Source of the DNA: Acidimicrobiales bacterium
GTDB taxonomy: Bacteria; Actinomycetota; Acidimicrobiia; Acidimicrobiales; Iamiaceae
Length of the DNA stretch: 64,000 nt
NCBI GenBank assembly: GCA_035630295.1
Contig: DASQKY010000042.1
Coordinates: forward strand, 124,001 to 188,000
Direction: 5' to 3'
Part shown: one piece after another, positions 27,635-36,218 of the stretch
How the letters are laid out: the number at the start of each line of letters is the position of its first letter
How positions within the stretch are numbered: position 1 is the first letter of the stretch
Program-made: the position numbers and the translations under genes
The notes under the pieces: model-generated
The model's database searches: none
Told to the model about the DNA's origin: nothing
What the model saw: only the letters and a program-made list of their open reading frames with translations

Positions 27635-28483
27635 CTACTCATCGCCGTCGCCTGTTGAAAGGTGATGGACGAGGATGAAGTTGCCACTGCCGTCAGCCCT
27701 GACAGGCAGGCCTTGCTCAATTAGCGCTTTGTGAAGTGGAAGGCCCTGGAGAAACACCTCGTAACTTGCCCCCAGCTCGCGCCGAAAGCGCCTACGAACT
27801 AGACTCCCGTGGACTCCGTGCGGGCCGGACTCCTCTAGTTCGATCCGCAGCTCTCGCACAAGACTCGCGATGAGACCGGCGTCGACGCTCGGAGAACTGA
27901 TTTCGGCATACCGTTCGACGATCTCCGCCAGGCGGTCTACCTTTGAGTGAAGGGAGGCGTCCGATGGGTCCAACTCGGCAGCCGGTAGAGCATCCGACGC
28001 CGTCCCAAAGAAGCGCCATAGCTCATTGCGTCCATCGGATTTCTCGAGCGTGGCAATTATAAAATCCGACAGTCGATCGATCTCTTGGTTCAGTTCGTAG
28101 ACTGGTCGCGGGTCGTACTTGTGCGCGTTGAGCGTCGCAGTGTCGAAGGGCAGGATGTCAAGGCCATCCCACACGAGACAGACTGGCTTATCCAGCGCCG
28201 ACCTGATACCCAATTCTAAGAAGACATTTGGGTTGAGTGCTGATAGGTCCGCAAGGACCAAATCTGCATCTCTTAGGTCGTTGATGATAGCCGCCTGAAT
28301 ATTCTCAGTTCCCGACCTCACCGTCGGCATCAGCGTAAGACCCGCCTTCTCTACTGCCGGTGCGATGAGAGCGTCAGCAATCTTCACGAAGTGATCAATG
28401 CGACTCCCATACCGATCAGAGAGATGGGGCGCGACCGAGATGGGCATAACTACGAAGCACGATTTTGTCGCCCCCGGCTGCAT
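27635..28483 (-). CDS. Nucleoside 2-deoxyribosyltransferase/TIR-like nucleotide-binding protein
   Basis: A 282-residue protein. The first 130 residues follow the 'CFVxMP...' family related to nucleoside 2-deoxyribosyltransferase and TIR: CFVVMPISVAPHLSDRYGSR, LMPTVRSGTENIQAAIINDL, then DADLVLADLSALNPNVFLEL and GIRSALDKPV. In this family the Glu of NVFLELG is the catalytic acid. These domains are often found in immune cassettes as NAD or nucleotide-processing enzymes. The rest (about 140-282) is helical without known motifs. It is in low-GC island DNA, transcribed in the same direction as the SLATT gene, with 323 bases between. Confidence 0.7.
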   Translation of the reverse strand: MQPGATKSCFVVMPISVAPHLSDRYGSRIDHFVKIADALIAPAVEKAGLTLMPTVRSGTENIQAAIINDLRDADLVLADLSALNPNVFLELGIRSALDKPVCLVWDGLDILPFDTATLNAHKYDPRPVYELNQEIDRLSDFIIATLEKSDGRNELWRFFGTASDALPAAELDPSDASLHSKVDRLAEIVERYAEISSPSVDAGLIASLVRELRIELEESGPHGVHGSLVRRRFRRELGASYEVFLQGLPLHKALIEQGLPVRADGSGNFILVHHLSTGDGDE

Positions 28484-28624
28484 CTATGGAGCATACATCT
28501 GGTGTCCGGGGAGTTCGACGGAGCCGACCGACCTTCGCATGACCTTCCTTGACTGCATCGGGGAGATCTGGCGAACGACGTCGTACCGATCCCCGGGCTC
28601 TGGCGCCATGAACCAGCGCTGTAG

Positions 28625-31158
28625 TTAGAGCCCGATGCCCTGGTCGGCGCTGAGCGTCCTCGACACCCTCCCGGCGATTGGGACATCGCGCGAAGGAGGG
28701 GCGGTTGACTCTGCGATCCAGCGCTGATGGCGTGCGTGCTCCAGTCGGCGCCGAGGTCGTGGCGGGCTTGATCGAAGTCGTCGGCGACGGCGTGGAGAGT
28801 GGTGCCGTGGCGGGCGCGGCTCATCGCCACGTAGGCGAGCTCTCGACCGCCGCCAGCGGCGCGCCACCTACGACCGAGCCCACGTCCTCGCGTCCATCTT
28901 TCGTCTCGGCGGCGAGGTAGCCGTGGTCGAGGTGGTCGGCGTCGACGCCGTCACCGTTTACCGCGCCCAAGGCGTGACGTACGGACGTCGACGGCGGTGA
29001 CGGTGAGGCGCTCACTGGTGACCAGGCCGTGATCCGGGAGCGGGGCGAGGACGACGGTCTGGTCGCCTTCGGCGTAGCGGCGGCCTCCGGGAGCGGTCAG
29101 CTCAGGTCCCGACACCCGGCCTCGGTCCCGGTGCAGGTCCCGGGCGAGCCGGTTGAGGTCGCGGACGTCGTCCCGTCGCCAAGCCATCAGGGCGGTGTCG
29201 TGCCCGGCGTCGACGTCGGTCGCCCAGGCGTCCGCCATCCCCGCGAGGGCTTCGGTGCGGTTGGTCGAAAGGGTCGTGCGACCCCGGGCCAAGTACCAAT
29301 CGACGGCCCGCTCGACCGAGCCATGGCGCAGCTCCGCCAACGCAGCTCGCTCGGCCGGGTCCCGCTGGCGGGCGTTGCGGTCGAGTGTGGTCAGCAGTTC
29401 CGGGTGCCGGTCGAGGAGTGAGGCGACCGCACCGCCGGGTCCTATGGCCGAGAGCTGCCGTGGGTCGCCGACGAGGACGACCTTCGCCCTCGCCCGCTCG
29501 ACGGAGGTGACCAGACGGAGCAGGTCACCATCGGCGGTCATGGCGGCCTCGTCGACGACGACGACGGTGCGATCGTCGAGTCCGATCCGGTCGTGGTCGA
29601 TCCGCCAGAGCAGCGAGGCGATGGTGCGGCTCTCGATGTGAGCCTCGGTCCCGAGGGTCCGGGCGGCCTGGCCGCTGGTCGAGGTCCCGATGACCCGATA
29701 GCCGTCGATCTCGAGCGCCGGGGCGGCGGCGTCGAGGGCGGTGGTCTTGCCGCTCCGGCGACGCCGACGATCACCTCGACCGACCGTCCCGAGGAGCAGA
29801 CGGCCCGGACGGCGTCGACTTGGCCGGGTGTGAGGAAGTGGCCGATCTCATCGTCCTTGGCCCCGATGGCCGTGTCGACGTCGGCCGTCGGGATGGTCGG
29901 TCCCGGCGCGGTGACAAGTCGCTCGACGGCGACGGCGATCGCCTGCTCGGCGGCCAGCACCTCGACCGTGGCCTAGGCCTGCTCGTGCAGAGCCCCGGCG
30001 CCGATGAGCGGAACGACCGAATGGCCAGCGAGGACTTGGTCGATGCGGTCGAGCTCCCTCGGGTCCCGGCCGTAGAGCTTCGGCGCCAGGACGGCGACCA
30101 GCTGGGTGCGGGTGAAGACCTTGTGGCGCGCCATCAGGTCCCCGTCGGTGTGAAGGACCTCGGCCGCCAGGTCCTCGACCTGCTGGTCGGTCAGCCAGAA
30201 GGGGAGCGCCCCGTCCGGACGGCGAGCGGTCTCCAGTGTCTCGAGCAGGCGGTCGACCGACCAGCCGACGGAGTCCAGTTCGGCCCGCCATCGCGGCATC
30301 AGCTCGTCGACACCGGTGTCCCGCTTCGCCGCGCTACTCTCCCGTGCTGCGACGGCTCGGGCCCGGTAGCTGTCGTGGCCGGTCGCGGCGGGGTATGCGC
30401 TGATCTCGTCCGAGCGCTTGGAGAACAGGTCGCACACGTCTTCGGGAACGCCCACGATGCGCCAGTGCCGCAGTTTCCCGGACGGGCCGTTGTCGGGTTC
30501 GATCTTGAAGCCGAGTTCGACGGCCCGAGCAGCGGAGTGCAGCCGGCCGACCATGGTCGCTGCCTCCCCGGTGTCGCGCAGGGCGGTGGAGTCGAGCCCC
30601 TTGTGCCCGCCTCGGTCGTCGAGCATCTCGGCCACGTTGGCGACCAGCACGTGATCGTGCGGCATCGGATCGCCCGCCCGGGAGGTCCCGTGGCGGGTCC
30701 GGGCGTAGACGAGCCCACCAGTCTGGGTGCGGACCTGCGCTCGGCCTCGGCGGCCGCCTCGCTGCTGGAACCACTCGTCCAGCCAGTCCCTCGTCGACTG
30801 CGTCTCGACGTCGAGGATCGAGTGCATGTCGTCGGCCCGGTCGATGACGCCGAGGACGGCGACGGACTTGTGGGCGCTCACCACTAGCTCGAACCCCGGC
30901 CGCTTCGTCGCCGCCAGCCGGCGTCCTGTGACCGGATCGATGAAGCCGCCCGGACCGAACGCGGCCTCGTAGGCCCCCGGCGTGACCTCGCCGTGTAGGC
31001 CGAGCCGAGTGGCGCCGGCGCCGCCCCACCGCAACGGCGTCTCGCCTCGGGAGCCGTAGTAGTCGAGGGCGGCGCCGGGGTGGTCGTCGGCCCGGCCGAC
31101 GACCGTTCTTCTGGTGGTACGCCACCTCGTTCACGCCCATCGGGCGGAACCACGCCAT
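28625..31158 (-). pseudogene. MobF (TrwC/TraA-like) relaxase-helicase, decayed
   Basis: Remains of a conjugative relaxase. The N-terminal piece (frame starting MAWFRPMGVNEVAYHQKN) changes frame near 31104 and continues DYYGSRGETPLRWGGAGA. The relaxase core contains VVSAHKSVAVLGVID and the metal-binding MPHDHVLVANV. A stop follows at about 29973. The helicase part resumes with LTPGQVDAVRAVCSSGRSVE, loses frame inside Walker A at about 29755 (VGVAGA, then GKTTAL in another frame), and continues VVVVDEAAMTADGDLLRLV. The C-terminus (VAMSRARHGTTLHAVADDFD) lies in yet another frame. At least four breaks make this non-functional as sequenced. Its presence says the island came from a conjugative or mobilisable element. 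Confidence 0.8.
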
Positions 31159-31520
31159 CAGCCCGTCGTGCCCGGGATCGTGCAGCCGAAGGTTGCAATC
31201 TTGTTCGCCATTGGGGTCGTTGTGGACCGGGATGAGGATCGTGGTCCAGGTGTTCGCGATGGCTGGTGAGTGGTGGACTCTGGCGGTCAGATCGGGCGTG
31301 GTCGTCTGCGTCGACGTGGTCGGGTCATGGGTCCGGCGAGGTTGGGCCGAGTGCCTCGGGCTGGCGTCGTCGGGCTGGCGCCAGCGGTCGTTCTCGGGAT
31401 CTCCATGTAGGGGATCTGCAACGAAACGGACCTAGGCGAGTGGGTCAAGACGTACAGGTGCCCAGCGCGCACCTCTCGCCGATCGACCCGGCGCACGCAC
31501 TCGACGGAAGGACGATCCCG
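31159..31520. other. Intergenic region between relaxase and excisionase
   Basis: These 362 bases sit between the divergent relaxase remnant and the excisionase gene. No gene is supported. In related elements this is where oriT and excision control sites would lie, but I see no clear inverted repeat to mark them. Confidence 0.45.
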
Positions 31521-31669
31521 ATGGGCGCATCGACCGACACACCGACCACCTCGGAGCTGCCTCGGCTGCTCAACATCACCCAGGTGGCCGACCATCTCGG
31601 CGTGAACGTCCGCCACGTCCGGAGGCTCGTGTACGAGCGGCGGATCCCGTTCGACGCTCCTATGGATCG

Positions 31670-32719
31670 TCAAGCCGGTGGCGGGTCAGCTTGGAGTTGT
31701 CGGTAGAGGTGGCGGGCGATGTAGCGCTTGAGGCAGCGTTGGATCTCTCGGTTGGTCTTGCCCTCGGCTCGTCGGCGTTCGGCGTAGGCCCGGGTGTTGG
31801 GGTCGTAGCGCAGCCGGCAGAGCATCACGACGTGCAGGGCTTGGTTGAGCTGACGATCTCCGGAGCGGTTGAGCCGGTATCGGGTGGTGAGGCCGCTGCT
31901 GGCGGGGATGGGGCAGGTGCCGGCGAGCATGGCGAAGGCGGCCTCGTTGCGGACCCGGCCGGGGTGAGACCAGGCGCAGAGCACGACGGCGGCCACGATC
32001 GGGCCGACGCCGCACTCGGCGAGGAGCTCGGGTCGCCAGTCAGCGACGATGGCGCGGATCTGGCGCTCATGGGATGCGGCCTCTGTGGTGAGGTCCTGCC
32101 AGCGCCGGGCGAGGGAGCGGAGCATGTCGGCGGTGGTGGCGGTCTCGAGGTCCCAGTGCTTCGAGCTGCGGAGTCGGGCGGCGGTGGCGACCATGACGAC
32201 GCCGGTCTGGCCCCGGAACTTGGCTCGGAGGCATTCCGGTGCAGCGGTGACGAGCGCTTGGAGCTGACGGTTGGCCACCGCGGCGCCCTCGACTGCGGAG
32301 CGGCGCCCGACCAGCAGCACCGCCAGCGCGGCTCGCTCGCCGGGGGCTCGCGGTTCGGCCAGGTTGTCGCGTGCCAGCGCCTCGCGGGCGGCACGGGCCG
32401 CGTCGATGGCATCGGACTTGGCGCCGTGTCGGCGGGCGACGCGGCTCGGGCGGTCCAGTTCGATGACCCACTCGCCGAGGTCACGGAGGTGGCGGACCAG
32501 GCCAGCGCCGTAGCTGCCGGTCCCTTCGATCGCCCACGCTCTCAGCCCGCCGTGGCCTTCGGCCATCGAGACGAGGGCGCGGTAGCCGTTGGGGTCGGTG
32601 TCGATGGTCAGCTCATCGAGCTGGCCGCCGGTGCCCACGGCGATGACCGCGGCGGTGTGGGTGTGCTTGTGGGTGTCGACGCCGATGACGACCTCGACGA
32701 GGTCTGCGAGGCTGGCCAT
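31670..32719 (-). CDS. IS110 family transposase (DEDD recombinase)
   Basis: A 349-residue transposase. The N-terminal RuvC-like DEDD domain has VVIGVDTHKHTHTAAV, AIEGTGSYGAGLVRHL and RRHGAKSDAIDAARAARE. The C-terminal Tnp domain has LLAECGVGPIVAAVVL and MLAGTCPIPASSGLTTRYRL, with a Ser in the position expected for the catalytic serine. The start at 32719 follows AAGGAG; the longer open frame to 32902 enters the non-coding end. It appears intact, so this element may be recent and active. Confidence 0.92.
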   Translation of the reverse strand: MASLADLVEVVIGVDTHKHTHTAAVIAVGTGGQLDELTIDTDPNGYRALVSMAEGHGGLRAWAIEGTGSYGAGLVRHLRDLGEWVIELDRPSRVARRHGAKSDAIDAARAAREALARDNLAEPRAPGERAALAVLLVGRRSAVEGAAVANRQLQALVTAAPECLRAKFRGQTGVVMVATAARLRSSKHWDLETATTADMLRSLARRWQDLTTEAASHERQIRAIVADWRPELLAECGVGPIVAAVVLCAWSHPGRVRNEAAFAMLAGTCPIPASSGLTTRYRLNRSGDRQLNQALHVVMLCRLRYDPNTRAYAERRRAEGKTNREIQRCLKRYIARHLYRQLQADPPPA

Positions 32720-32739
32720 GCGTTTCTCCTTTTCCGGAA

Positions 32740-32976
32740 GGGACGTGAGTCGGTTCCGGTCCGGGTCGAGCACGGCAGGACTGTGATGGGACACGTCCCG
32801 GCTGCCACCGGGACGGTCAAGCTCCTGATCAGGCCAGCACCTCGACCCGGGCCGGGGCCGGCGATCACGAGCGGACAAGTCGAACGAAGGGCACGAAGCC
32901 AATCAAGTGGCGGGTCACGCTCGCAATCACCGACCCGCAGCCCAGCGCAACGGATGAGCTGCGCCGGTGATCCTCA
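32740..32976 (-). ncRNA. Candidate IS110 bridge RNA
   Basis: The non-coding left end of the IS110 should encode its bridge RNA. Reading the plus strand, GTCGAACG (32879-32886) is the reverse complement of the left target flank CGTTCGAC (31648-31655). AATCAAGTGG (32901-32910) is identical to the right target flank (32979-32988). Between them a short GGC...GCC hairpin can form. Further upstream TGTGA (32782-32786) is the reverse complement of the element's right-hand end TCACA, and GCTCCT (32821-32826) repeats the first six bases of the other end. This is the order expected for target-binding and donor-binding loops. The RNA limits are guesses. Confidence 0.5.
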
Positions 32977-33095
32977 CAAATCAAGTGGGGCCACCTCATC
33001 CGCTTCGACCCGGCAGACGTCCAGCGGTGGATGAAGGAGAACACCATCCAGCGACCGCCGATCCGGCCGGGACGCCCGCCCGTGGCGGGACGGCG

Positions 33096-33299
33096 CTAGG
33101 GGAGTCGGCCGGTGGCCTTCGCCCACTTCTCGACGTCGGGCCACGCCCAGATGCGAACGCGCCCGACGGTCGCCACCGGCTCGGGGAAGTCGGCATGACG
33201 GCGGAACAGGTTGTGCGCGGATGGCACATGCGCCAGGCCCAGCCGCTCGGCGATCTCCCCTGCGCCCACCAGGTCGTCCGCATCGACCCGTCTGCCCAT
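33096..33299 (-). CDS. Small HTH DNA-binding protein
   Basis: A 67-residue protein: VGAGEIAERLGLAHVPSAHN, then LFRRHADFPEPVATVGRVRI and WAWPDVEKWAKATGRLP. This is the AlpA/excisionase-like winged helix-turn-helix layout often found near actinobacterial integrases. It is convergent with the split excisionase gene, overlapping it by 3 bases at the stops. The ATG at 33299 has no clear ribosome site; a GTG four codons upstream is possible. It may regulate integrase or transfer genes. Confidence 0.7.
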   Translation of the reverse strand: MGRRVDADDLVGAGEIAERLGLAHVPSAHNLFRRHADFPEPVATVGRVRIWAWPDVEKWAKATGRLP

Positions 33300-33437
33300 C
33301 GGGGTCACGGTAGGCGTCCGCTGTTGACTATTTCCTTTGCCGGTGCTGTCATGGGGCGTCCATTGAAAATCAAGGTGGCCCCGGCGCAGGTGGTGCTGCC
33401 CGGGGCCGTGGCCGGAACCCCCGAGGAGGTCCCGACG

Positions 33438-33926
33438 ATGAGTGATATTACGCGTCCCCCTGAAGACAGCGGAGACGACCCGAGCCGGGTGCAACGGTCG
33501 ACTGCCAGCGGCGGCAGGGAACGAGCCAGTAGCGATGCCGAAGCGGTGGCGCGCCTGCGTGCCGAGGTGACTGACCTCCGGCTTCAGCTTGCCGACGAGG
33601 TGCGGACACGGCGGGTCGTCGTGGTCGACGAGACCGGTTTCGGCCGCGTCCGCATCTCCTCGAACGCCGGCGAGAGCCGCGTCGACCTGCTCGGTGCCGA
33701 CGGGTTCCCGCAGATCCGGATCGCTGGCGTACCCGGGCGCGGCACCGTGACGCTGAGTAGCCCCTCCGCCGACGGTGGGACGACCCAGGTGGAGGTGTTC
33801 GCTCTCGATGGCGATGAGACCGACCCGCCCTACGTCGGCGTCGAGCTGATCGACCAGGGCGACAGCGTGGCCGGCTTCGTGCTCTACGAGGGGCGACCGC
33901 CGCGCACCTGGACCGAGCCTCGCTAG
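33438..33926 (+). CDS. Hypothetical coiled-coil/beta protein
   Basis: A 162-residue protein starting with ATG behind GAGGAGG. Residues about 35-65 are a short coiled coil (DAEAVARLRAEVTDLRLQLA). The rest looks beta-rich with repeating short strands: VVVVDETGFGRVRISSNAGE, SRVDLLGADGFPQIRIAGVP, GRGTVTLSSPSADGG. Similar strand repeats occur in phage tail or surface proteins, but I do not recognise the family. It lies just before the integrase region and may be cargo of the element. Confidence 0.6.
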   Translation: MSDITRPPEDSGDDPSRVQRSTASGGRERASSDAEAVARLRAEVTDLRLQLADEVRTRRVVVVDETGFGRVRISSNAGESRVDLLGADGFPQIRIAGVPGRGTVTLSSPSADGGTTQVEVFALDGDETDPPYVGVELIDQGDSVAGFVLYEGRPPRTWTEPR

Positions 33927-33963
33927 GTGCGCGCTCCGGCACCGGGCAGGAAGGCGGTGAAGC

Positions 33964-34157
33964 GTGGGAGGCAAGCGTCAGTTCGGGAGCATCCGCAAGC
34001 TCCCGTCCGGGAAGTACCAGGCGCTACCCCGACGCGGTCGGGCAGCTGATCCCGGCGCCGACGACGTTCGCCACGAAGGCTGACGCCGGTCGGTACCTCG
34101 ACCAGATCCGCACCGACCAGGACCGGGGGGCCTGGATCGACCCGCGGGCCCGGGCAG
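33964..34157 (+). other. Frameshifted N-terminus of the integrase
   Basis: A GTG at 33964 with an AGGAAGGCGG site begins GGKRQFGSIRKLPSGKYQA, the usual start of actinobacterial tyrosine integrases (arm-binding domain). The frame is lost at about 34021, where two bases seem missing before TACCCCGAC. It continues as PAPTTFATKADAGRYLDQIR in another frame and shifts again near 34150 into the frame of the main integrase gene. Confidence 0.65.
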
Positions 34158-35078
34158 ATGACCATGTCCGACTACGCCTGGGGTTGGCTCGCCCTGCGCC
34201 CGGAGCTGCGCCCTCGCACGCAGGAGCTGTACGAGGGCTACTTGCGGCTGCACATCCTTCCGACCCTGGGCGAGGTCGAGCTGGGCAGCCTCTCGACGGC
34301 CCGGGTCCGGGCCTGGCACGCCGGCCTGATCGCAGCCGGCAAGCCAGGACGGTCGACCGTGGCGAAGGCGTACCGGCTCCTGAGCACGATCATGCGCACC
34401 GCCGTCGAGGACGAGCTGATCATCAAGAACCCGTGCATCCTCAAGAAGGCGGGGTTCGAACGTCCAGCCGAGCGACCCATCGCCACGGTGGCGCAGGTGT
34501 ACGAGATCGCCGACACCATCCATCCGCGGTTCCGCATCCTCATCCTCCTCGCCACCTTCACGGGGTTGCGCCTCGGCGAGCTGCAGGCACTCAAGCGGCG
34601 GCGAGTCGACCTCGAGCACGGCTCGCTCCGGGTGGTCGAGCAGACCCAGTTGCTCAAGGACGGGACCCTCATCACCGGCCCGCCCAAGACCGACGCCGGG
34701 GTCCGCACGGTCGCCATCCCAGCCGCCATCCTGCCGGACCTCGCTGCCCACATGGATGAGCACTCGGTGCCTGGGCCCGAGGGACTGGTGATACCGGGCC
34801 CCGGTGGCGTTCCGTTCCGGCGGGGGACCTTCTACACGGAATGGAAGAACGCCACCCGAATCGTGGGCATCGAGGGCATGCGATCCCACGACCTCCGCCA
34901 CACGGGCAACACACTCGCCGCGTCGACGGGTGCCAGCACCAAGGAGCTGATGGCACGCATGGGCCACGCCAGCCCCAGAGCGGCGCTGATCTACCAGCAC
35001 GCCACCGCCGAACGAGATCGGGCGATTGCAGGCGCGCTCAGCGCCATGATCGAGAGCACATTGCCGACCGCTCGCTGA
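34158..35078 (+). CDS. Tyrosine site-specific integrase (N-terminus frameshifted)
   Basis: A 306-residue open frame with the core-binding domain (ALRPELRPRTQELYEGYLRL) and the catalytic domain. The catalytic residues are present: Arg in FTGLRLGELQAL, the H-x-x-R in SHDLRHTGNTLA, the His in MGHASP and the nucleophile Tyr in ALIYQHA. Only the N-terminal arm-binding part is separated by two frameshifts in 33964-34157. It would recombine the att sites at 23.3 and 38.9 kb. The enzyme might still cut core sites without its arm-binding domain but probably not integrate efficiently. Confidence 0.88.
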   Translation: MTMSDYAWGWLALRPELRPRTQELYEGYLRLHILPTLGEVELGSLSTARVRAWHAGLIAAGKPGRSTVAKAYRLLSTIMRTAVEDELIIKNPCILKKAGFERPAERPIATVAQVYEIADTIHPRFRILILLATFTGLRLGELQALKRRRVDLEHGSLRVVEQTQLLKDGTLITGPPKTDAGVRTVAIPAAILPDLAAHMDEHSVPGPEGLVIPGPGGVPFRRGTFYTEWKNATRIVGIEGMRSHDLRHTGNTLAASTGASTKELMARMGHASPRAALIYQHATAERDRAIAGALSAMIESTLPTAR

Positions 35079-35197
35079 CACGCATGCGGGCACGGTCGAA
35101 GGACTGCCCGGAAGGCCCTGGGCGGGCTGACCCAGGTGTCCCGGGGACCGTCCACGGTTTGCGAGGTGCTTTGGAAGTGCAGAGCGCAGGCCGACGA

Positions 35198-35758
35198 TCA
35201 GAGCGTCGACGATCGGTGTCGCTCGACTTCGACCCTCAAGGCGCTGGCCACTGCCGGATCCTTGAGCAGAGCACCGTCGAAGTAGTCGTCCGCGTGGCTC
35301 ACGGCCACCGCTAGCCGCAGCTGACCCGAGATGGGATCTAGCAACACGCCATCCACATCTACGAGGAAGCTCTGCCCGACTCGACGTAGCCGCGTGGTGA
35401 GCAGTGGGGTGTCGACTCCCTGGCGGAAGAGCGCAGCGCACGTCCTGCCTAGCCGGCTCCGCACCAGGTGCTTTCCTGGTGCCAAGGCACCTCGACCTCC
35501 GCACAGGTCGAGGGCTACGACCAGGGCCGCCATGTCAGTGATCGTGTACCGAGACCACCCGGACGGCACGCCTTGCGTGCCGTCCGGATCTCTCACGAGC
35601 CGATAGAAGGCGCGGAGCTGGGCGTAGTCGATCGCCCGGATCGAGAGGGCGCTGGCGACCTCGTTCGGGAACATGACGGCTCGCGGAGCGCCGCCATCGA
35701 CGTCTTGAAGCCGCGCCTTCGGTGCGACCGGCTGGTGCTGGGAAAGACGACGGGCCAT
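35198..35758 (-). CDS. Hypothetical regulator-like protein
   Basis: About 186 residues, not recognised. It contains FPNEVASALSIRAIDYAQLR and SGWSRYTITDMAALVVALDL, a helix pattern like a MerR-type or winged-helix DNA-binding segment. A small beta domain follows (VGQSFLVDVDGVLLDPISGQ, then LRLAVAVSHADDYF). The ATG at 35758 lies 33 bases from an AT-rich inverted repeat (35791-35807) that could be its own operator. It is convergent with the integrase gene. A role in control of the element is likely but only by position. Confidence 0.6.
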   Translation of the reverse strand: MARRLSQHQPVAPKARLQDVDGGAPRAVMFPNEVASALSIRAIDYAQLRAFYRLVRDPDGTQGVPSGWSRYTITDMAALVVALDLCGGRGALAPGKHLVRSRLGRTCAALFRQGVDTPLLTTRLRRVGQSFLVDVDGVLLDPISGQLRLAVAVSHADDYFDGALLKDPAVASALRVEVERHRSSTL

Positions 35759-35790
35759 ATCCAGTCTCGAAAAAGAACCTACTAGACAAC

Positions 35791-35807
35791 ATACCAAAAA
35801 TCGGTAT
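35791..35807. promoter_or_regulatory. AT-rich inverted repeat, possible operator
   Basis: ATACC, 7 bases, GGTAT, set in the most AT-rich stretch of the window and 33 bases upstream of the start at 35758. Its position fits an autoregulatory operator for the regulator-like gene or for genes to the right. Confidence 0.4.
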
Positions 35808-35954
35808 ATTACAACTGCGCCGTTTGACCCACACGAACATATGTGCGAAACTGCGTCAGCGGCCCGATGTCAGCATCCCTCAGCCAGCCCTCAAGATGTG
35901 CTATTGCACGACCGAAGGGGCACGGCTACTGTCGACCGCTTGGAGCAACCCGAC

Positions 35955-36191
35955 ATGGGCAAGCTCACCTCACCCCAGACCGAGCGACCCGACGTCCCTG
36001 GTCGGCAATCAGGGATACCTATGGCCCCTCATCCCAGCATCTTCCGAGCCCCGCGCGGTCGTCGCCTCGACACGTTCGTGAGTCAGGACGTGGTCGCTGA
36101 GACCGGTGCGTTCGCGATTGGCGACACCGACTCGGCCGACTCGTTGGTGCTCCTCCAAGGCGAACAGGACCCCCACTCCGCCGCTTCCTGA
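35955..36191 (+). CDS. Possible small protein upstream of the papain-like gene
   Basis: An open frame of 78 residues starting ATG, with a GGAG site 10 bases before it: MGKLTSPQTERPDVPGRQSG, ending LVLLQGEQDPHSAAS. Its codon pattern is not distinctive and I do not recognise it. It ends 27 bases before the next gene's GTG. It could be a small operon partner or chance. Confidence 0.3.
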   Translation: MGKLTSPQTERPDVPGRQSGIPMAPHPSIFRAPRGRRLDTFVSQDVVAETGAFAIGDTDSADSLVLLQGEQDPHSAAS

Positions 36192-36218
36192 CCGACGGAG
36201 GCCCGGGGAGGGCTTGTC

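Larger units (their letters stand above)
31656..32977 (-). mobile_element. IS110-family insertion sequence
   Basis: About 1.32 kb, with the transposase on the minus strand and about 260 bases of non-coding left end. There are no terminal inverted repeats or target duplication, as expected for IS110. The ends are inferred from the break in the excisionase gene and from matches inside the non-coding end. The dinucleotide AC occurs at both junctions (31654-31655 and 32976-32977) and may be the shared core. Confidence 0.75.
31521..33099 (+). pseudogene. Excisionase (MerR/AlpA-like HTH), split by IS110
   Basis: The 5' part (31521 to about 31655) encodes LPRLLNITQVADHLGVNVRH and VRRLVYERRIPF, the helix-turn-helix of excisionase-family proteins, after a GGAAGGA site. 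The 3' part (about 32978-33099) gives IKWGHLIRFDPADVQRWMKE and ends RPGRPPVAGRR. An IS110 element lies between. The reading frame after precise removal of the element is off by one base, so either the exact ends differ from my estimate or the gene was already damaged. Loss of the excisionase should leave the island unable to excise. Confidence 0.75.

Noticed and set aside
35833-35848. CGAACATATGTGCG as a second SOS box
   Set aside because: The right half is GTGCG, not GTTCG; one mismatch in a fixed position and no partner gene near.
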